Source of the DNA: Gammaproteobacteria bacterium
GTDB lineage: Bacteria > Pseudomonadota > Gammaproteobacteria > Pseudomonadales > JAUIET01
Assembly (NCBI GenBank): GCA_030429735.1
Contig: JAUIET010000001.1
Coordinates: forward strand, 310,001 to 374,000
Reading direction: 5' to 3'
DNA: 64,000 nucleotides
Part shown: in pieces, positions 1-10,059 of the stretch
Numbering within the stretch: position 1 is the stretch's first letter
Layout of the letters: every line of letters starts with the position of its first letter
Made by a program: the position numbers and the translations under genes
Notes under the pieces: model-generated
Told to the model about the DNA's origin: nothing
The model's input: the letters and a program-made list of their open reading frames with translations, nothing else
Databases searched by the model: none

Positions 1-44
1 CTTTGCCAAGACCTTCGCTGACAGTAATGGGCTGTAACAGACTG

Positions 45-1955
45 TCAGGTCCTGAGCTGCTTTTCTATCCACTCATCTATTATGCGCTGCAAGACATTCA
101 GCGGTACAGCGCCAAATTTAAGCACTTCATCATGATAGGCACGGATATCAAACCGTTCGCCCAGACGTGTACGCGCATTTTCACGTAACTCCAGAATCTT
201 CAGCATGCCAACCTTGTAGGCAGTGGCTTGCCCTGGCATCACAATGTGGCGCTCTACCATTTTAGTGGCATCCCAGACACTGTTAGGAGTATTGCTGACG
301 TAATAGTCTATACCTTGTTCACGAGTCCATTTCTTCGCATGAACACCCGTATCCACCACCAGTCGACACGCCCGCCATAGTTCCATTGCAAGCCGGCCAA
401 AGTCCGAATACGGGTCGGAATAGAGGCCGATTTCTTTTGGAACATACTCCGAGTACAAGCCCCAGCCTTCTGTATAGGCCGTGTAACCACCGTGCTTGCG
501 AAACTTCGGTACGTCCTTCAGTTCCTGGGCAATGGCCAACTGCATATGGTGACCAGGAATGCCCTCATGATAGGCCAGCGCCTCCATCTGATAGATTGGC
601 ATCGATTTCATGTCGTACAGGTTAGCGTAATAAATACCGGGGCGACTGCCATCCTCTGACGGGCGCTGATAAAACGCTTTGCCCGCAGATTGCTCACGAA
701 ATGGTTCAACCGCTTTGACTATCAGTTCGGCTTTTGGCTTGGTGATAAACAGCTCATCCAATCTGGGCTTCAGATGGTTGATCAGCTCGGTTGCTTCGCT
801 CAGATAGCGCTGCTTTCCCTCTTCCGTATCCGGATAGTAAAAGCGAGAGTCATCGCGCATAAATTGCATGAACGCTTTCAAATCGCCTTCAAACTCCACC
901 TGATCTTTGATCGCGGTCATCTCTTGATGTATGCGCGCCACCTCGCTGAGGCCCAACTGATGTATGTCTTCAGCAGTCATGTCGGTTGTGGTCATTCGTT
1001 GTAAAGCGACGCTGTAAAACGCCTCGCCGTCAGGCCACTTCCACACACCATCATCGGTAGTGGCGGTTTTTTCGAGGCTTCGCAGGTGGTCTACCAGGCC
1101 TTCATACGCGGCCTTGAATTCCGTCTGCAATGCCTTTTCCAATGACGCGATCAAGTCGTCGCCTTTTTGTTGGGAAACGACCTCAGTGTCAACCAGCGTT
1201 TTAACTTTTGATTTGAAGTCGCTGAGCAAGGCATTGTCTTCCGCATTGTCTTCAAACGGCGCGCCTTTAATAATGTTAAGACTATCGCGAATAACGTGTG
1301 CGAATACAAACTTTGGCGGCAGTATGCCAGCGGCCGCGCGCTCATCGATGCCTTCTCGCATTTGCGCAAAGAATTTATCGACCGTTTTAACCCGGTTTAT
1401 GTAGGCTTTTGCGTCTGCCAGATCCTGTACCCGATGCTGGTTGATCAGCAATGCCGGCACCGCACTGTGCGTTCCGCGCATTTGTTCAACTGGGTAGTTA
1501 TGCATGCGCCACCGAAAATCTGCAATGCTGTTCTCCAGATCCTGGCGCATCAATTCGTAACTGAGTGCTTCGCTGGCATGTAACTGATCAAGCTTCAGAG
1601 TATGTAACTCAGCCAACTGGCGCTTATGCATTTCCAGGGTTTCACGCTCGTACTCTTCGCTGAGGTTGTCCCACTTATCATTGTCATTTTTTCTGCCCAG
1701 GTAGGTTTGATACATTGGGCTGCGCGCAACGGATTCTTCGAAGAACCGCGCAAACATATCGTTTGCCCGATTATTTTCTTGACGCACTTCAGTGTCTTGC
1801 GGCGCTGTCTGTTGATTGTCAGCGTTTGATGCAGCCACGTCTGTTGTGGCGCTGTCTACTACCGGGGATTGTTCCGATCCACACCCGAACAACATTGTTA
1901 AAAAGGCGAAGATTGCGATGCTCGCCGACCATTTTCTGTTCAGTATGACATTCAT
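45..1955 (-). CDS. DUF885 family lipoprotein, putative metallopeptidase
   Basis: The 636-residue product begins with a lipoprotein signal ending in LTMLFGC, so it is probably membrane-anchored facing the periplasm. After an acidic linker (about residues 25-65) the rest is one DUF885-type domain. The motif HEGIPGHH, near residue 465, resembles the zinc-binding HExxH-type helix of this family, and a conserved-looking MPGQATAYKVG follows near the C-terminus. Family members are thought to be peptidases, but the substrate cannot be read from sequence. The length is usual for the family. It is transcribed leftwards and its stop lies 44 bases from the window edge. The family call is confident; the peptidase role is inference. 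Confidence 0.85.
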   Translation of the reverse strand: MNVILNRKWSASIAIFAFLTMLFGCGSEQSPVVDSATTDVAASNADNQQTAPQDTEVRQENNRANDMFARFFEESVARSPMYQTYLGRKNDNDKWDNLSEEYERETLEMHKRQLAELHTLKLDQLHASEALSYELMRQDLENSIADFRWRMHNYPVEQMRGTHSAVPALLINQHRVQDLADAKAYINRVKTVDKFFAQMREGIDERAAAGILPPKFVFAHVIRDSLNIIKGAPFEDNAEDNALLSDFKSKVKTLVDTEVVSQQKGDDLIASLEKALQTEFKAAYEGLVDHLRSLEKTATTDDGVWKWPDGEAFYSVALQRMTTTDMTAEDIHQLGLSEVARIHQEMTAIKDQVEFEGDLKAFMQFMRDDSRFYYPDTEEGKQRYLSEATELINHLKPRLDELFITKPKAELIVKAVEPFREQSAGKAFYQRPSEDGSRPGIYYANLYDMKSMPIYQMEALAYHEGIPGHHMQLAIAQELKDVPKFRKHGGYTAYTEGWGLYSEYVPKEIGLYSDPYSDFGRLAMELWRACRLVVDTGVHAKKWTREQGIDYYVSNTPNSVWDATKMVERHIVMPGQATAYKVGMLKILELRENARTRLGERFDIRAYHDEVLKFGAVPLNVLQRIIDEWIEKQLRT

Positions 1956-2044
1956 GATAATAATCCCCAGTGCGCGTATTAGCCGTGAAACGATCCAATA
2001 ACGGTTTCCCTCAAAGAAAAGGCCCCCATCTATTGCCTTTAACC

Positions 2045-2233
2045 CTACTCGCTGTCAGTGCTTGCCCAAAGCTCGATATTGCCAAGACTGTCTATAGACA
2101 CCGAGAGTTCAATAGGGCGGCAACAAACCTGGCAGTCTTCGATATACTCTTGCTGCTCAACGGAATCATCTATCAGAACTGAGATGGTTTCTCCGCAGTA
2201 GGGGCACTGAGTGCGCTGCTCCAGTATTTGCAT
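2045..2233 (-). CDS. CPXCG-motif small cysteine-rich protein
   Basis: This 62-residue protein has two CxxC-like pairs, QCPYCGETI near the N-terminus and CQVCCRPI in the middle, which is the layout of a zinc ribbon. It matches the small family named for its CPXCG motif, common in gammaproteobacteria and of unknown function. It has no signal peptide and should be cytosolic. It lies 51 bases downstream of the aldo/keto reductase gene on the same strand and 89 bases upstream of the DUF885 gene, so co-transcription is possible. The length is normal for the family. Confidence 0.8.
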   Translation of the reverse strand: MQILEQRTQCPYCGETISVLIDDSVEQQEYIEDCQVCCRPIELSVSIDSLGNIELWASTDSE

Positions 2234-2283
2234 AACAAAGTGGTGTCCTGTTAACCTCGCCGGAGTGGCCCGCCATTCGAGGC

Positions 2284-3210
2284 CTACAGCGAATTAAAGG
2301 CCTGCAGAATTTGCTTGCGCTGTGTTTGGTCAGGAAGCTCCGCAAAACCTGCGCCCATATTGTCTCGTGTATGCTTGGGTTTACTGCTTGCCGGAATCAC
2401 ACAGGTTGCAGCCGGGTGACCCAAAATCCACTTCAGATATAACTGGCCCCAGCTGGTGCAGTGTAATTCTTCAGCCACAGCTGGCAACGGCTTGCCGCGA
2501 CTTCGACTGAACAATTCACCGCGCTGATAAGGCCGGTTGATCAATGTCGCGATTCCTTTGTCTTGCGCCATCGGCAATAACACTTGCTCGGCTTCCCTGT
2601 CCATAATGTTGTAGCTCAGCTGCACGAAATCCAGCGGCTCCTTGCGCATTATGTCGATCAATTCGCTGTGGAAGCGACCGTGTGATGTGGTGACTCCCAA
2701 ATAGCGTATCTTGCCCTGCTCTTTCCATTCGCGCAGCGTTTTGAGGTGTGTTTGCCAGTCTTTCAGATTGTGGATTTGCATAAGGTCCATGACAGGTACC
2801 GACATCTTACGCATCGACTCCCGCATTTGTTCGATGCCGGCTTGCTCACCTCGCGTCCACACCTTCGTCGCCGCGAACAGGTCACCTGCATTATCGAGTT
2901 TTGGTAATAACTGGCCCACGATACTTTCCGCCGGACCATACATGGGTGAGGAGTCCAGTAACTGCCCGCCATTGCTAAAAAATATCCGCAGAACTTCCAG
3001 AAGCTGTTGTTGGAACGCCGCATCGTCTGGGTTGATAAAGGTTCGCGAAGTGCCCATGCCCACCACCGCCAATTTTTCACCGCTGGACGGAATAATTTTC
3101 CTGATACGCACGGGCTCTTCGGCAGCAAACAATGCTGGATTGTTCCCAGCGATCGCCAGCATAGCGGCATTTTTAAGAAATCGCCGCCTATCAATCGACA
3201 TCAAGGACAT
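2284..3210 (-). CDS. Tat-exported aldo/keto reductase
   Basis: A 308-residue aldo/keto reductase. The N-terminus DRRRFLKNAAML followed by a hydrophobic stretch is a twin-arginine signal, so the enzyme is predicted to be folded in the cytosol and exported. The catalytic tetrad of the superfamily can be placed: Asp and Tyr in LLDSSPMYG, Lys in TKVWTRG and His in LMQIHNL. The C-terminal part has the expected nicotinamide phosphate-binding region (CVIPASSKPKH). The family reduces carbonyls with NAD(P)H. Cofactor supply in the periplasm is a puzzle common to exported members, and the physiological substrate is unknown. Confidence 0.85.
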   Translation of the reverse strand: MSLMSIDRRRFLKNAAMLAIAGNNPALFAAEEPVRIRKIIPSSGEKLAVVGMGTSRTFINPDDAAFQQQLLEVLRIFFSNGGQLLDSSPMYGPAESIVGQLLPKLDNAGDLFAATKVWTRGEQAGIEQMRESMRKMSVPVMDLMQIHNLKDWQTHLKTLREWKEQGKIRYLGVTTSHGRFHSELIDIMRKEPLDFVQLSYNIMDREAEQVLLPMAQDKGIATLINRPYQRGELFSRSRGKPLPAVAEELHCTSWGQLYLKWILGHPAATCVIPASSKPKHTRDNMGAGFAELPDQTQRKQILQAFNSL

Positions 3211-3469
3211 AACTAACCTCCACTAGCTACTCAATTGGTGCGACAGCCAATCCATCGCGTCACTGATGATACCAAAACAACGTCTTTGCATCTGCGCCAA
3301 TGCAGGCTCACGGTTGATTTAGCGGCAGTAGCTGCTCAGCAGATAATTCTCGCGATACAATGCTGCTTTACACCTTAGACATCGTTTTACGGTTTATTTA
3401 CGCTCGACGATTAACGCCTGGCAACCTGCTTCCGCTATGCTGTGCGCTGAGAATTACGCGAGGATCGCA

Positions 3470-4726
3470 TTGAGTATTTTCGATCGCATTGACCGACGAC
3501 TTCGGCCTTTCATTATCTTGCTTGGTTTCTTGCTGGTCGCAGGCCTTTTTTTCTTTAACGAGCCCACGCCAGACCGCGCGGCGCCAGCCAGGCCAGCCCC
3601 CATTTCGGTTGAGGTAATGCCGCTTGTGCGGGAGAACATGCAGATTAATGTGGAAAGTTACGGCACAGTCCAGCCGCGCACGCAGAGTATGCTGGTCGCT
3701 CAGGTGTCCGGGCAAATAACGCGCGTGAATCCCGCGTTTCGCGATGGCGGGTTTTTCGATAAAAATGAAGTGTTGCTGGAGATTGACCCACGCGACTATG
3801 CTGCCAACGTAAAGATTGCTGAAGCCAGCTTGGTCGACGCACAACAGCTACTGATGGAAGAAACCGCCAGAGCCAAGCAGGCCGAAAAAGACTGGGAGCG
3901 ACTTGGGCGTGGCGAAAAACCCAGCGATCTGGTGCTTCGTAAGCCGCAGTTGCTGGCTGCCAAAGCGCGCCTTGCGTCCGCCAGTGCAAATCTGGACAAG
4001 GTTCAGCTGGATTTGGAGCGAACCAGAATACGCGCTCCCTACGCAGGTAGAACCCTGAAGAGCCTGGTTGATCTGGGTCAGGTAGTCTCCATGAATGCCC
4101 AACTTGGCGAAATATACGCAACCGATGCGGTGGAGGTTCGCTTACCGATTCGCAATCGCGACCTTGCCTATGTGCATCTGCCCGAGCGCTACACCAATTC
4201 ACAGCCTGAGTCCGATGAACTGCCCGCTGTTGTGCTCACCTCACAGCTTACGGGCAATGAATTCTGGGAGGGAAAAATCGTTCGTACAGAAAGCGCCATT
4301 GACACCAATGCCCGACAATTGCACGTAGTCGCCAAAATTGACGAGCCATTTGCCGCCATTGATCCCAATAGTGATCAGCAAACCTCAACGCGGCCAATCA
4401 AGATCGGCGAGTATGTGAACGCATTCATAAGCGGCAAAACGCTTAGCGATGTTATTGCTATCCCGGTTGATGCAATCTACCAGAGCAGCTATGTCTATAC
4501 GGTTGTCGATGGCTTGTTGCAACGTCGCGCCATAGAGATCACCTGGCAGAGTGGCGATCGGGCGATTATCGGGTCAGGACTTGAAGAGGGTGACCGGCTG
4601 GTTATCACCCCGCTGGGACAAGTCACTTCTGGTGTTCGGGTAACCGCGACCGAGTTTGAGCCCCCGGCAACGGCCGATGTTCTGCAAAACTCTGTAACCG
4701 GAAGTAACCAGGACGCCGGCACATGA
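3470..4726 (+). CDS. RND efflux periplasmic adaptor (HlyD/MFP family)
   Basis: The membrane-fusion subunit that links an inner-membrane RND pump to its outer-membrane channel. An N-terminal membrane anchor (RPFIILLGFLLVAGLFFF) is followed by the split lipoyl domain (VSGQITRVNPAFRDGG and later RTRIRAPYAG), a coiled-coil hairpin with many Ala, Gln and Glu, and beta-barrel domains. The ORF track starts at ATG 3437, but no ribosome site precedes it. A TTG at 3470 has AGGA five bases upstream and gives MSIFDRIDRRLRPF, so I prefer it. The stop overlaps the start of the permease gene (ATGA), showing translational coupling. Substrates are not predictable. Confidence 0.9.
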   Translation: MSIFDRIDRRLRPFIILLGFLLVAGLFFFNEPTPDRAAPARPAPISVEVMPLVRENMQINVESYGTVQPRTQSMLVAQVSGQITRVNPAFRDGGFFDKNEVLLEIDPRDYAANVKIAEASLVDAQQLLMEETARAKQAEKDWERLGRGEKPSDLVLRKPQLLAAKARLASASANLDKVQLDLERTRIRAPYAGRTLKSLVDLGQVVSMNAQLGEIYATDAVEVRLPIRNRDLAYVHLPERYTNSQPESDELPAVVLTSQLTGNEFWEGKIVRTESAIDTNARQLHVVAKIDEPFAAIDPNSDQQTSTRPIKIGEYVNAFISGKTLSDVIAIPVDAIYQSSYVYTVVDGLLQRRAIEITWQSGDRAIIGSGLEEGDRLVITPLGQVTSGVRVTATEFEPPATADVLQNSVTGSNQDAGT

Positions 4727-7700
4727 TCAATTGGTTTGTTCGCAATACGGTTGCTGCCAATCTGCTGATGTTCTCAATTGTATTGGGCGGCTTACTTGCC
4801 CTGTCGAGTACAGTTCTGCTTGAAGTATTTCCACCTGGCGATATGCGGATGGTCACTATTTCGGTACCGCTTCGTGGGGCAACTCCGGAAGATGTCGAAC
4901 TCGGTATCGCCGTTAGAATAGAAGAAGCGGTACAAGACCTGGAGGGCATCAAAGAAATAGTCAGCACCTCGTCAGAGGGTTCAACCAATATTTCCATAGA
5001 GTTGGCCGAAGGTTATGACGAACGCGAGCTTCTTGCCGATGTGAAATCACGGGTTGATGCAATCAACACATTACCAGCTGATGCTGAGAAGCCCGTTATT
5101 AGCCTGGCACAATGGCAGTTTGCGGTGATTGATCTTGTGGTTTCTGCAGATCTGCCCGAAGTTGAATTACGTACCTATACGGAACAAATTCGCGATGAAG
5201 TGCTTCGCATCGACGGTATATCGGTTGCTGAAATCGAGTTTGGCCGTAACTACGAAATTAACATCGAAGTGTCACAAGACAAATTGCGAGACGCGCAACT
5301 GACCTTGTCTGATGTGGCAAATCTTATTCGGGAAAGCTCACTGGATGTATCCGCTGGCAATCTTCGCGCGCAGGGTGGCGATGTTTTGATTCGTTCCAAA
5401 GGCCAGGCTTACCGCAAGAATGACTTCGAGTCGATAGTGGTGAAAACCAACCCGGACGGCTCGATACTTCGTATTTCCGATATTGCCACAGTGCGCGACG
5501 GCTTCGAAGAAGACAGTATCCGCTCACGTTTTAACGGCCATAACACGCTGTTTATAAAAGTGTATCGCGCCAGTAACGAAGGTGCGCTGGACATCGCCGA
5601 AAAAGTACATCAGTACATTGCCGACAAACAATCGACTCTACCAGAAGGGGTGGTGCTGAGTTACTGGGATGACGATTCAGAACTTTTAAAATCGCGCCTG
5701 GGTACGCTGGTTAACAATATCTGGCAGGGTGGTCTGCTGGTCATACTGTTGTTAACCCTGTTCTTGCGACCTGCTGTGTCGTTTTGGGTATTCATTGGTA
5801 TACCCATCAGCTTTATTGGCGCATTTATGGTGCTCGGCTTTCTGGATGTCAGCATCAATATGATGAGTTTGTATGGTTTTATCCTGGTATTGGGCCTGGT
5901 GGTGGACGATGCCATTGTGACCGGCGAGAGTATTTATACCTCACTGGCCGAACATGGCCCGGGCGACGACGCCGCGATAGAAGGGACCCATCGAGTTGCT
6001 ATACCTGTGACCTTTGGCGTGCTTACAACAATCGCCGCCTTCATGCCATTGCTGGCTCTCGAGGGGCACATGTCCCGCATGATGGAACCTGTGCCTATTG
6101 TCATCGGTGCCATCCTCATGTTCTCGTTAATCGAAAGCAAATTGGTTCTGCCGGCGCATCTGAAGAATATCGAAGTGCGCAGGCAGCCCAATAGCAACGG
6201 CAAAAACAGCTGGTTCCGCCGCTTTGAATTATGGCAGCAGGATTTTGCGGATGGTTTCGAGCAAGCCATAATCAAGTACTACAAACCGGCACTGAAGACC
6301 GCTGTGAAGAACCGCTACAGTGTTCTGGCCGCGTTCCTTGGCCTATTTGCATTAGCGCTCTCACTATTACTGAAAGGATGGCTGCCGTTTACATTTATGC
6401 CACGCATCCCCGCGGAAACTGTTGCCGCCAGTCTCACTATGCCGGTGGGCACTCCTTTCGAAGTAACCGACCGTCATATTGCTCGAATGACAGAAGCGGC
6501 CGAGCAAATTCGCGATAAATACACAGATGCAGACGGCAATAGCGCAATACGTCATATATTGTCTGTCAGTGGTGGCAGCGGTCGCGGAGGTGCGGCAAGC
6601 CATCGTGGCAGGGTAGCTATTGAAACCGTGCCCTTGGCAGAAAGAACCATTCCGCTTGATCCGGCAGAAGTTACCCGCGAGTGGCGGGAATTGATCGGCC
6701 CGATCGCCGGAGCTGAATCTTTGAATATGCGCTCTGAGCTGTTTCGTTTTGGCGACCCGATCAATGTGCAGCTTAGCGGCCACTCGCTGGAGACACTCGG
6801 CAAAGTAGCTGATCAGGTCAAGCAACGACTCGCCAGCTACCCAACTGTTTTTGACGTTGCTGATTCTTTATCTGACGGTAAAGATGAGCTGCGTGTGGAG
6901 TTGACCAATCAAGGTACCGTGCTGGGACTGACTCGTTCCAGTATTCTTCGCCAGATCAGCGAAGCATTTCGGGGTTTTGAAGCACAGAGAATCCAGCGTG
7001 GCCGTGATGACGTACGCGTATTGGTTCGCCTGCCAAAGAGTGAACGAAGCAATCAGGACACGCTGAGCGAACTACTTATTCAGACACCAGATGGCCGGCA
7101 AGTGCCTCTGGCGCACGTGGCTGAGATCTCGCCATCAACCGGTCCATCCACCATTCGCCGAGTTGACCGCTATCGTGTTGTTAACGTGACGGCTGACTTC
7201 GACAAAAAGAAAACCAATGCGATAACGCTTAACGCGGACCTTGGCCAATTTCTGGATGAGCTGCTAGCACAATACCCCGGAGTCAGCTATTCATTGGAGG
7301 GCGAAGCAAGGGAACAACGGGAAACAACACAGAGTTTGAGCGTTGCGTTAGTGGCTTTACTGTTTCTAATATATTGCCTGCTGGCCCTGCCGCTGAAGTC
7401 TTACACACAGCCGTTGATTGTGATGTCTATAATACCTTTCAGTTTGATTGGCGCAGTTATTGGCCATCTGATAATGGGTCAGTATTTCGCCATGGTCAGC
7501 TATATGGGCTTACTCGCTTTGGTGGGCGTTGTGATCAATGACAGCCTGGTACTGGTAGATTTTGTCAACCAAAGCCGGCGCAAGGGCCTGGATCTTTTTG
7601 ATTCCGTAATCAATGCCGGGCCGCTACGATTTCGTGCGGTCATGTTAACGTCAGTCACAACCTTTGTCGGTTTGATGCCAATGATGTTTGTCAGTTCTAC

Positions 7701-7869
7701 CCAGTCGCTGTTTATGATTCCAATGGCGATTTCACTGGGCTTCGGTATATTGTTCGCTACTGCAATTACGCTATTTCTGGTGCCGTGCAACATGCTGATT
7801 GCCAACGATATGGGTAATGGTCTGCGGCGTCTATTCGGGCGAAGTGGCAACGCCGAAGTCACCGCCTAG
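4723..7869 (+). CDS. RND efflux permease (AcrB-like)
   Basis: A 1048-residue inner-membrane proton-driven pump, full length for the hydrophobe/amphiphile RND family. It has the two-fold architecture: a first membrane helix (VAANLLMFSIVLGGLLAL), a large periplasmic loop, a block of helices containing the proton-relay Asp pair in LVVDDAIVTGES, then a second periplasmic loop and helix block. The shorter, less typical sequence and the single-operon adaptor suggest the environmental SwrC/MdtB-like branch rather than AcrB itself. It overlaps the adaptor gene by 4 bases, and its last 39 bases overlap the convergent outer-membrane factor gene. Substrate unknown. Confidence 0.93.
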   Translation: MINWFVRNTVAANLLMFSIVLGGLLALSSTVLLEVFPPGDMRMVTISVPLRGATPEDVELGIAVRIEEAVQDLEGIKEIVSTSSEGSTNISIELAEGYDERELLADVKSRVDAINTLPADAEKPVISLAQWQFAVIDLVVSADLPEVELRTYTEQIRDEVLRIDGISVAEIEFGRNYEINIEVSQDKLRDAQLTLSDVANLIRESSLDVSAGNLRAQGGDVLIRSKGQAYRKNDFESIVVKTNPDGSILRISDIATVRDGFEEDSIRSRFNGHNTLFIKVYRASNEGALDIAEKVHQYIADKQSTLPEGVVLSYWDDDSELLKSRLGTLVNNIWQGGLLVILLLTLFLRPAVSFWVFIGIPISFIGAFMVLGFLDVSINMMSLYGFILVLGLVVDDAIVTGESIYTSLAEHGPGDDAAIEGTHRVAIPVTFGVLTTIAAFMPLLALEGHMSRMMEPVPIVIGAILMFSLIESKLVLPAHLKNIEVRRQPNSNGKNSWFRRFELWQQDFADGFEQAIIKYYKPALKTAVKNRYSVLAAFLGLFALALSLLLKGWLPFTFMPRIPAETVAASLTMPVGTPFEVTDRHIARMTEAAEQIRDKYTDADGNSAIRHILSVSGGSGRGGAASHRGRVAIETVPLAERTIPLDPAEVTREWRELIGPIAGAESLNMRSELFRFGDPINVQLSGHSLETLGKVADQVKQRLASYPTVFDVADSLSDGKDELRVELTNQGTVLGLTRSSILRQISEAFRGFEAQRIQRGRDDVRVLVRLPKSERSNQDTLSELLIQTPDGRQVPLAHVAEISPSTGPSTIRRVDRYRVVNVTADFDKKKTNAITLNADLGQFLDELLAQYPGVSYSLEGEAREQRETTQSLSVALVALLFLIYCLLALPLKSYTQPLIVMSIIPFSLIGAVIGHLIMGQYFAMVSYMGLLALVGVVINDSLVLVDFVNQSRRKGLDLFDSVINAGPLRFRAVMLTSVTTFVGLMPMMFVSSTQSLFMIPMAISLGFGILFATAITLFLVPCNMLIANDMGNGLRRLFGRSGNAEVTA

Positions 7870-9309
7870 CGCAAGATAAAAGTTAATACGGTTTTTTAGC
7901 AACTCGGTTTCCAGTTGCGCCAGTTGGCTTTGCCGATCGAACGCTGTTCGCTGAGCCTGTAACCAGGTATTCAAATTGCTCAAGCCTGCAACATAGGATT
8001 CAAATGCTTGTCGCTCTGCTTGTTGTGATATCTGATCGGCACGACGCGCCGCTTCCAATCGTTCTTTGATGAGCAATTCATTATCGATACTTTGCTCAAC
8101 TTCACTGATGGCATTTAACACAGTGCTTTTATAATCGGCCACGCTGGCAGCAAGCAGTGCCTGTTGCCGACGCTGCTCAGCAGCCAATTGACCGCCTTGA
8201 AACAGGGGCGCTGCAATACCTGCAACAGCGCTCCAAAAAACATCGTCGCCATTAAGAACATCGCGCAGCCGCTGATTGCTGGCGCCGTAGGTGCCACGCA
8301 AGCTAAGACTGGGCAGGCGATTGGCTTTTGCAACACCCAGATTTGCCTGCTGGCTTAGCAAAGCATGACGGCTGGCCTCAATATCCGGGCGGCGCTCGAG
8401 CAGTGTAAGTGGCAATTGGAGCGGAATATCAATACTCAGCGTCGGTGCTTTGTTTGGCAGATCAAGCTGATTGTCCGGGTATCGACCCAGCAATATCTTC
8501 AGCTGCCTCACCACACTTTGAAAATTTTGTTGCCTGAGGATCGTGGTGGCCTGCGAAGCATCGGCTTCGGCGCGCGCCGAATACACGTCAAGCGCATCGC
8601 GTATACCCGAGCTAAAGCCGTTTTCAATAATATCGAGATTATCACGCAGATTTTTTTCTCGCTGTTGCGCAAGACGCCATTGCTGCTTGAGTTCGATGGT
8701 ATCCAGCCAGGTACGGGCAATTTGCGCAGCCAGGGAAAACTGCGACCAACGCAGTAACTGGTCTTGCTGCAGAGCGGTGTTCACGGCGGCCTTCTGACCG
8801 AGCGCGAGCTGCCCCCAGACATCCAACTCCCAGCTGGCAGACACACTGGCATTGACCGTTTCAGTAATCGCACTGCCCGCAGTGGTAAAGGCCGTATTGG
8901 CGCGCTGCTGTCGATTACCATCCAGTGCCGCACTCAGGCTTGGCCAGCGTCGCCCACTTGCGATTTTCGCTTGCTCAAACGCGGCGTCACGACGTGCTGA
9001 TGAGGCCTGCAATTCAAGGTTATTCAGCTGTGCCTCAGCAATGATCTGGCTAAGCGCGGCGGAATCTACAAACCTCGCCCAATCGAGCGGCGTATTGGCC
9101 GCGGGTTCACTGCTCCAGCCACTGGCCAGCTTGCCCATGTGAGATAGACTGTCCGAGTCAGACTTATTCAACATAGGTGTGCAGGCAAGCAAGCTGAGAA
9201 AAGCGCTGACACCAAAAACTCTGAGAAACGCTCTTTGCACCGCTTTCTTAACACCTGTTTTGAGAAGGGCTCCGATACTACTGAATCCACAGAAGCTTGT
9301 CAGTGCCAA
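7831..9309 (-). CDS. RND outer-membrane factor lipoprotein (NodT/TolC-like)
   Basis: A 492-residue outer-membrane channel of the NodT subfamily. The N-terminus carries a lipobox (FLSLLAC) followed by two OEP repeats rich in Ala, Gln and Leu, typical of the TolC coiled-coil barrel (for example LNNLELQASSARRDAAFEQA and the later LNAISEVEQSIDNELL). With the adaptor and permease it completes a tripartite pump. It is unusual in being convergent with, rather than downstream of, the pump genes; the two 3' ends overlap by 39 bases. The track start leaves a long N-region, so an internal Met or Val start is possible. Confidence 0.9.
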   Translation of the reverse strand: MALTSFCGFSSIGALLKTGVKKAVQRAFLRVFGVSAFLSLLACTPMLNKSDSDSLSHMGKLASGWSSEPAANTPLDWARFVDSAALSQIIAEAQLNNLELQASSARRDAAFEQAKIASGRRWPSLSAALDGNRQQRANTAFTTAGSAITETVNASVSASWELDVWGQLALGQKAAVNTALQQDQLLRWSQFSLAAQIARTWLDTIELKQQWRLAQQREKNLRDNLDIIENGFSSGIRDALDVYSARAEADASQATTILRQQNFQSVVRQLKILLGRYPDNQLDLPNKAPTLSIDIPLQLPLTLLERRPDIEASRHALLSQQANLGVAKANRLPSLSLRGTYGASNQRLRDVLNGDDVFWSAVAGIAAPLFQGGQLAAEQRRQQALLAASVADYKSTVLNAISEVEQSIDNELLIKERLEAARRADQISQQAERQAFESYVAGLSNLNTWLQAQRTAFDRQSQLAQLETELLKNRINFYLALGGDFGVATSPE

Positions 9310-9382
9310 GCGGGTAAAGATGAGGTAAATTGAAAATCAGGCAGGCTGTGGTTAGCTGACAAAGGAACACTGGAGATTCACA

Positions 9383-9937
9383 ATGAAACGATGCGCATGG
9401 GCAAACGGCTCTAAACTGGAGCAAGAGTATCATGACACCGAGTGGGGTGTGCCAGTGTATGACGATCGGGTTTTATTCGAATTTCTGGTGCTGGAGGGCG
9501 CGCAAGCGGGCCTAAGCTGGGCAACCATCTTGAATAAGCGCGAGGGCTATCGACACGCGTTTGACGATTTTGATGTGCAGAAAATTGCCCGCTACTCGGA
9601 AGCAAAGATTCAGCAGCTGCTCAACAACCCTGAGATTGTGCGCAACAAACTCAAAGTGCGCGGAACCGTGACCAATGCTCAGCTGTTTATTGATGTGCAA
9701 CAAGAATGTGGCAGCTTTAGCAACTACATTTGGCAATTTGTTGACGGCGAACCCATTAATAACTCGCCTCTTACTGTGGCCGATGTACCGGCCAGCACTG
9801 AACGCTCGGACGCAATGAGCAAGGCTCTGAAGAAACGCGGTTTCAAGTTCGTTGGAACCACCATCTGTTACGCCTATATGCAGGCAGTTGGCATGGTCAA
9901 TGACCATACGACGGACTGTTTTCGCTACCAGTCCTGA
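9383..9937 (+). CDS. tag: DNA-3-methyladenine glycosylase I
   Basis: Base-excision repair enzyme that removes 3-methyladenine from alkylated DNA. It has 184 residues. The zinc-binding residues known from Escherichia coli Tag are all present at the same positions: Cys4, His17, His175 and Cys179 ([18 protein letters not shown]). The signature [25 protein letters not shown] is intact, including the conserved Glu and Trp of the base pocket. The start ATG follows CACTGGAGATTCACA, a plausible ribosome site. The gene stands alone and shows no visible Ada operator. Confidence 0.95.
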   Translation: MKRCAWANGSKLEQEYHDTEWGVPVYDDRVLFEFLVLEGAQAGLSWATILNKREGYRHAFDDFDVQKIARYSEAKIQQLLNNPEIVRNKLKVRGTVTNAQLFIDVQQECGSFSNYIWQFVDGEPINNSPLTVADVPASTERSDAMSKALKKRGFKFVGTTICYAYMQAVGMVNDHTTDCFRYQS

Positions 9938-10059
9938 CGCGACCGCCGGTCTATAAACACGGAAATAAAGCCTTTAAGCAGACTTTCGGTAGTGTAACCG
10001 CGATTACTGTGGGACAATGGCCGCCGATAACAATTGATCATATTTTGACCTCTTCTAAA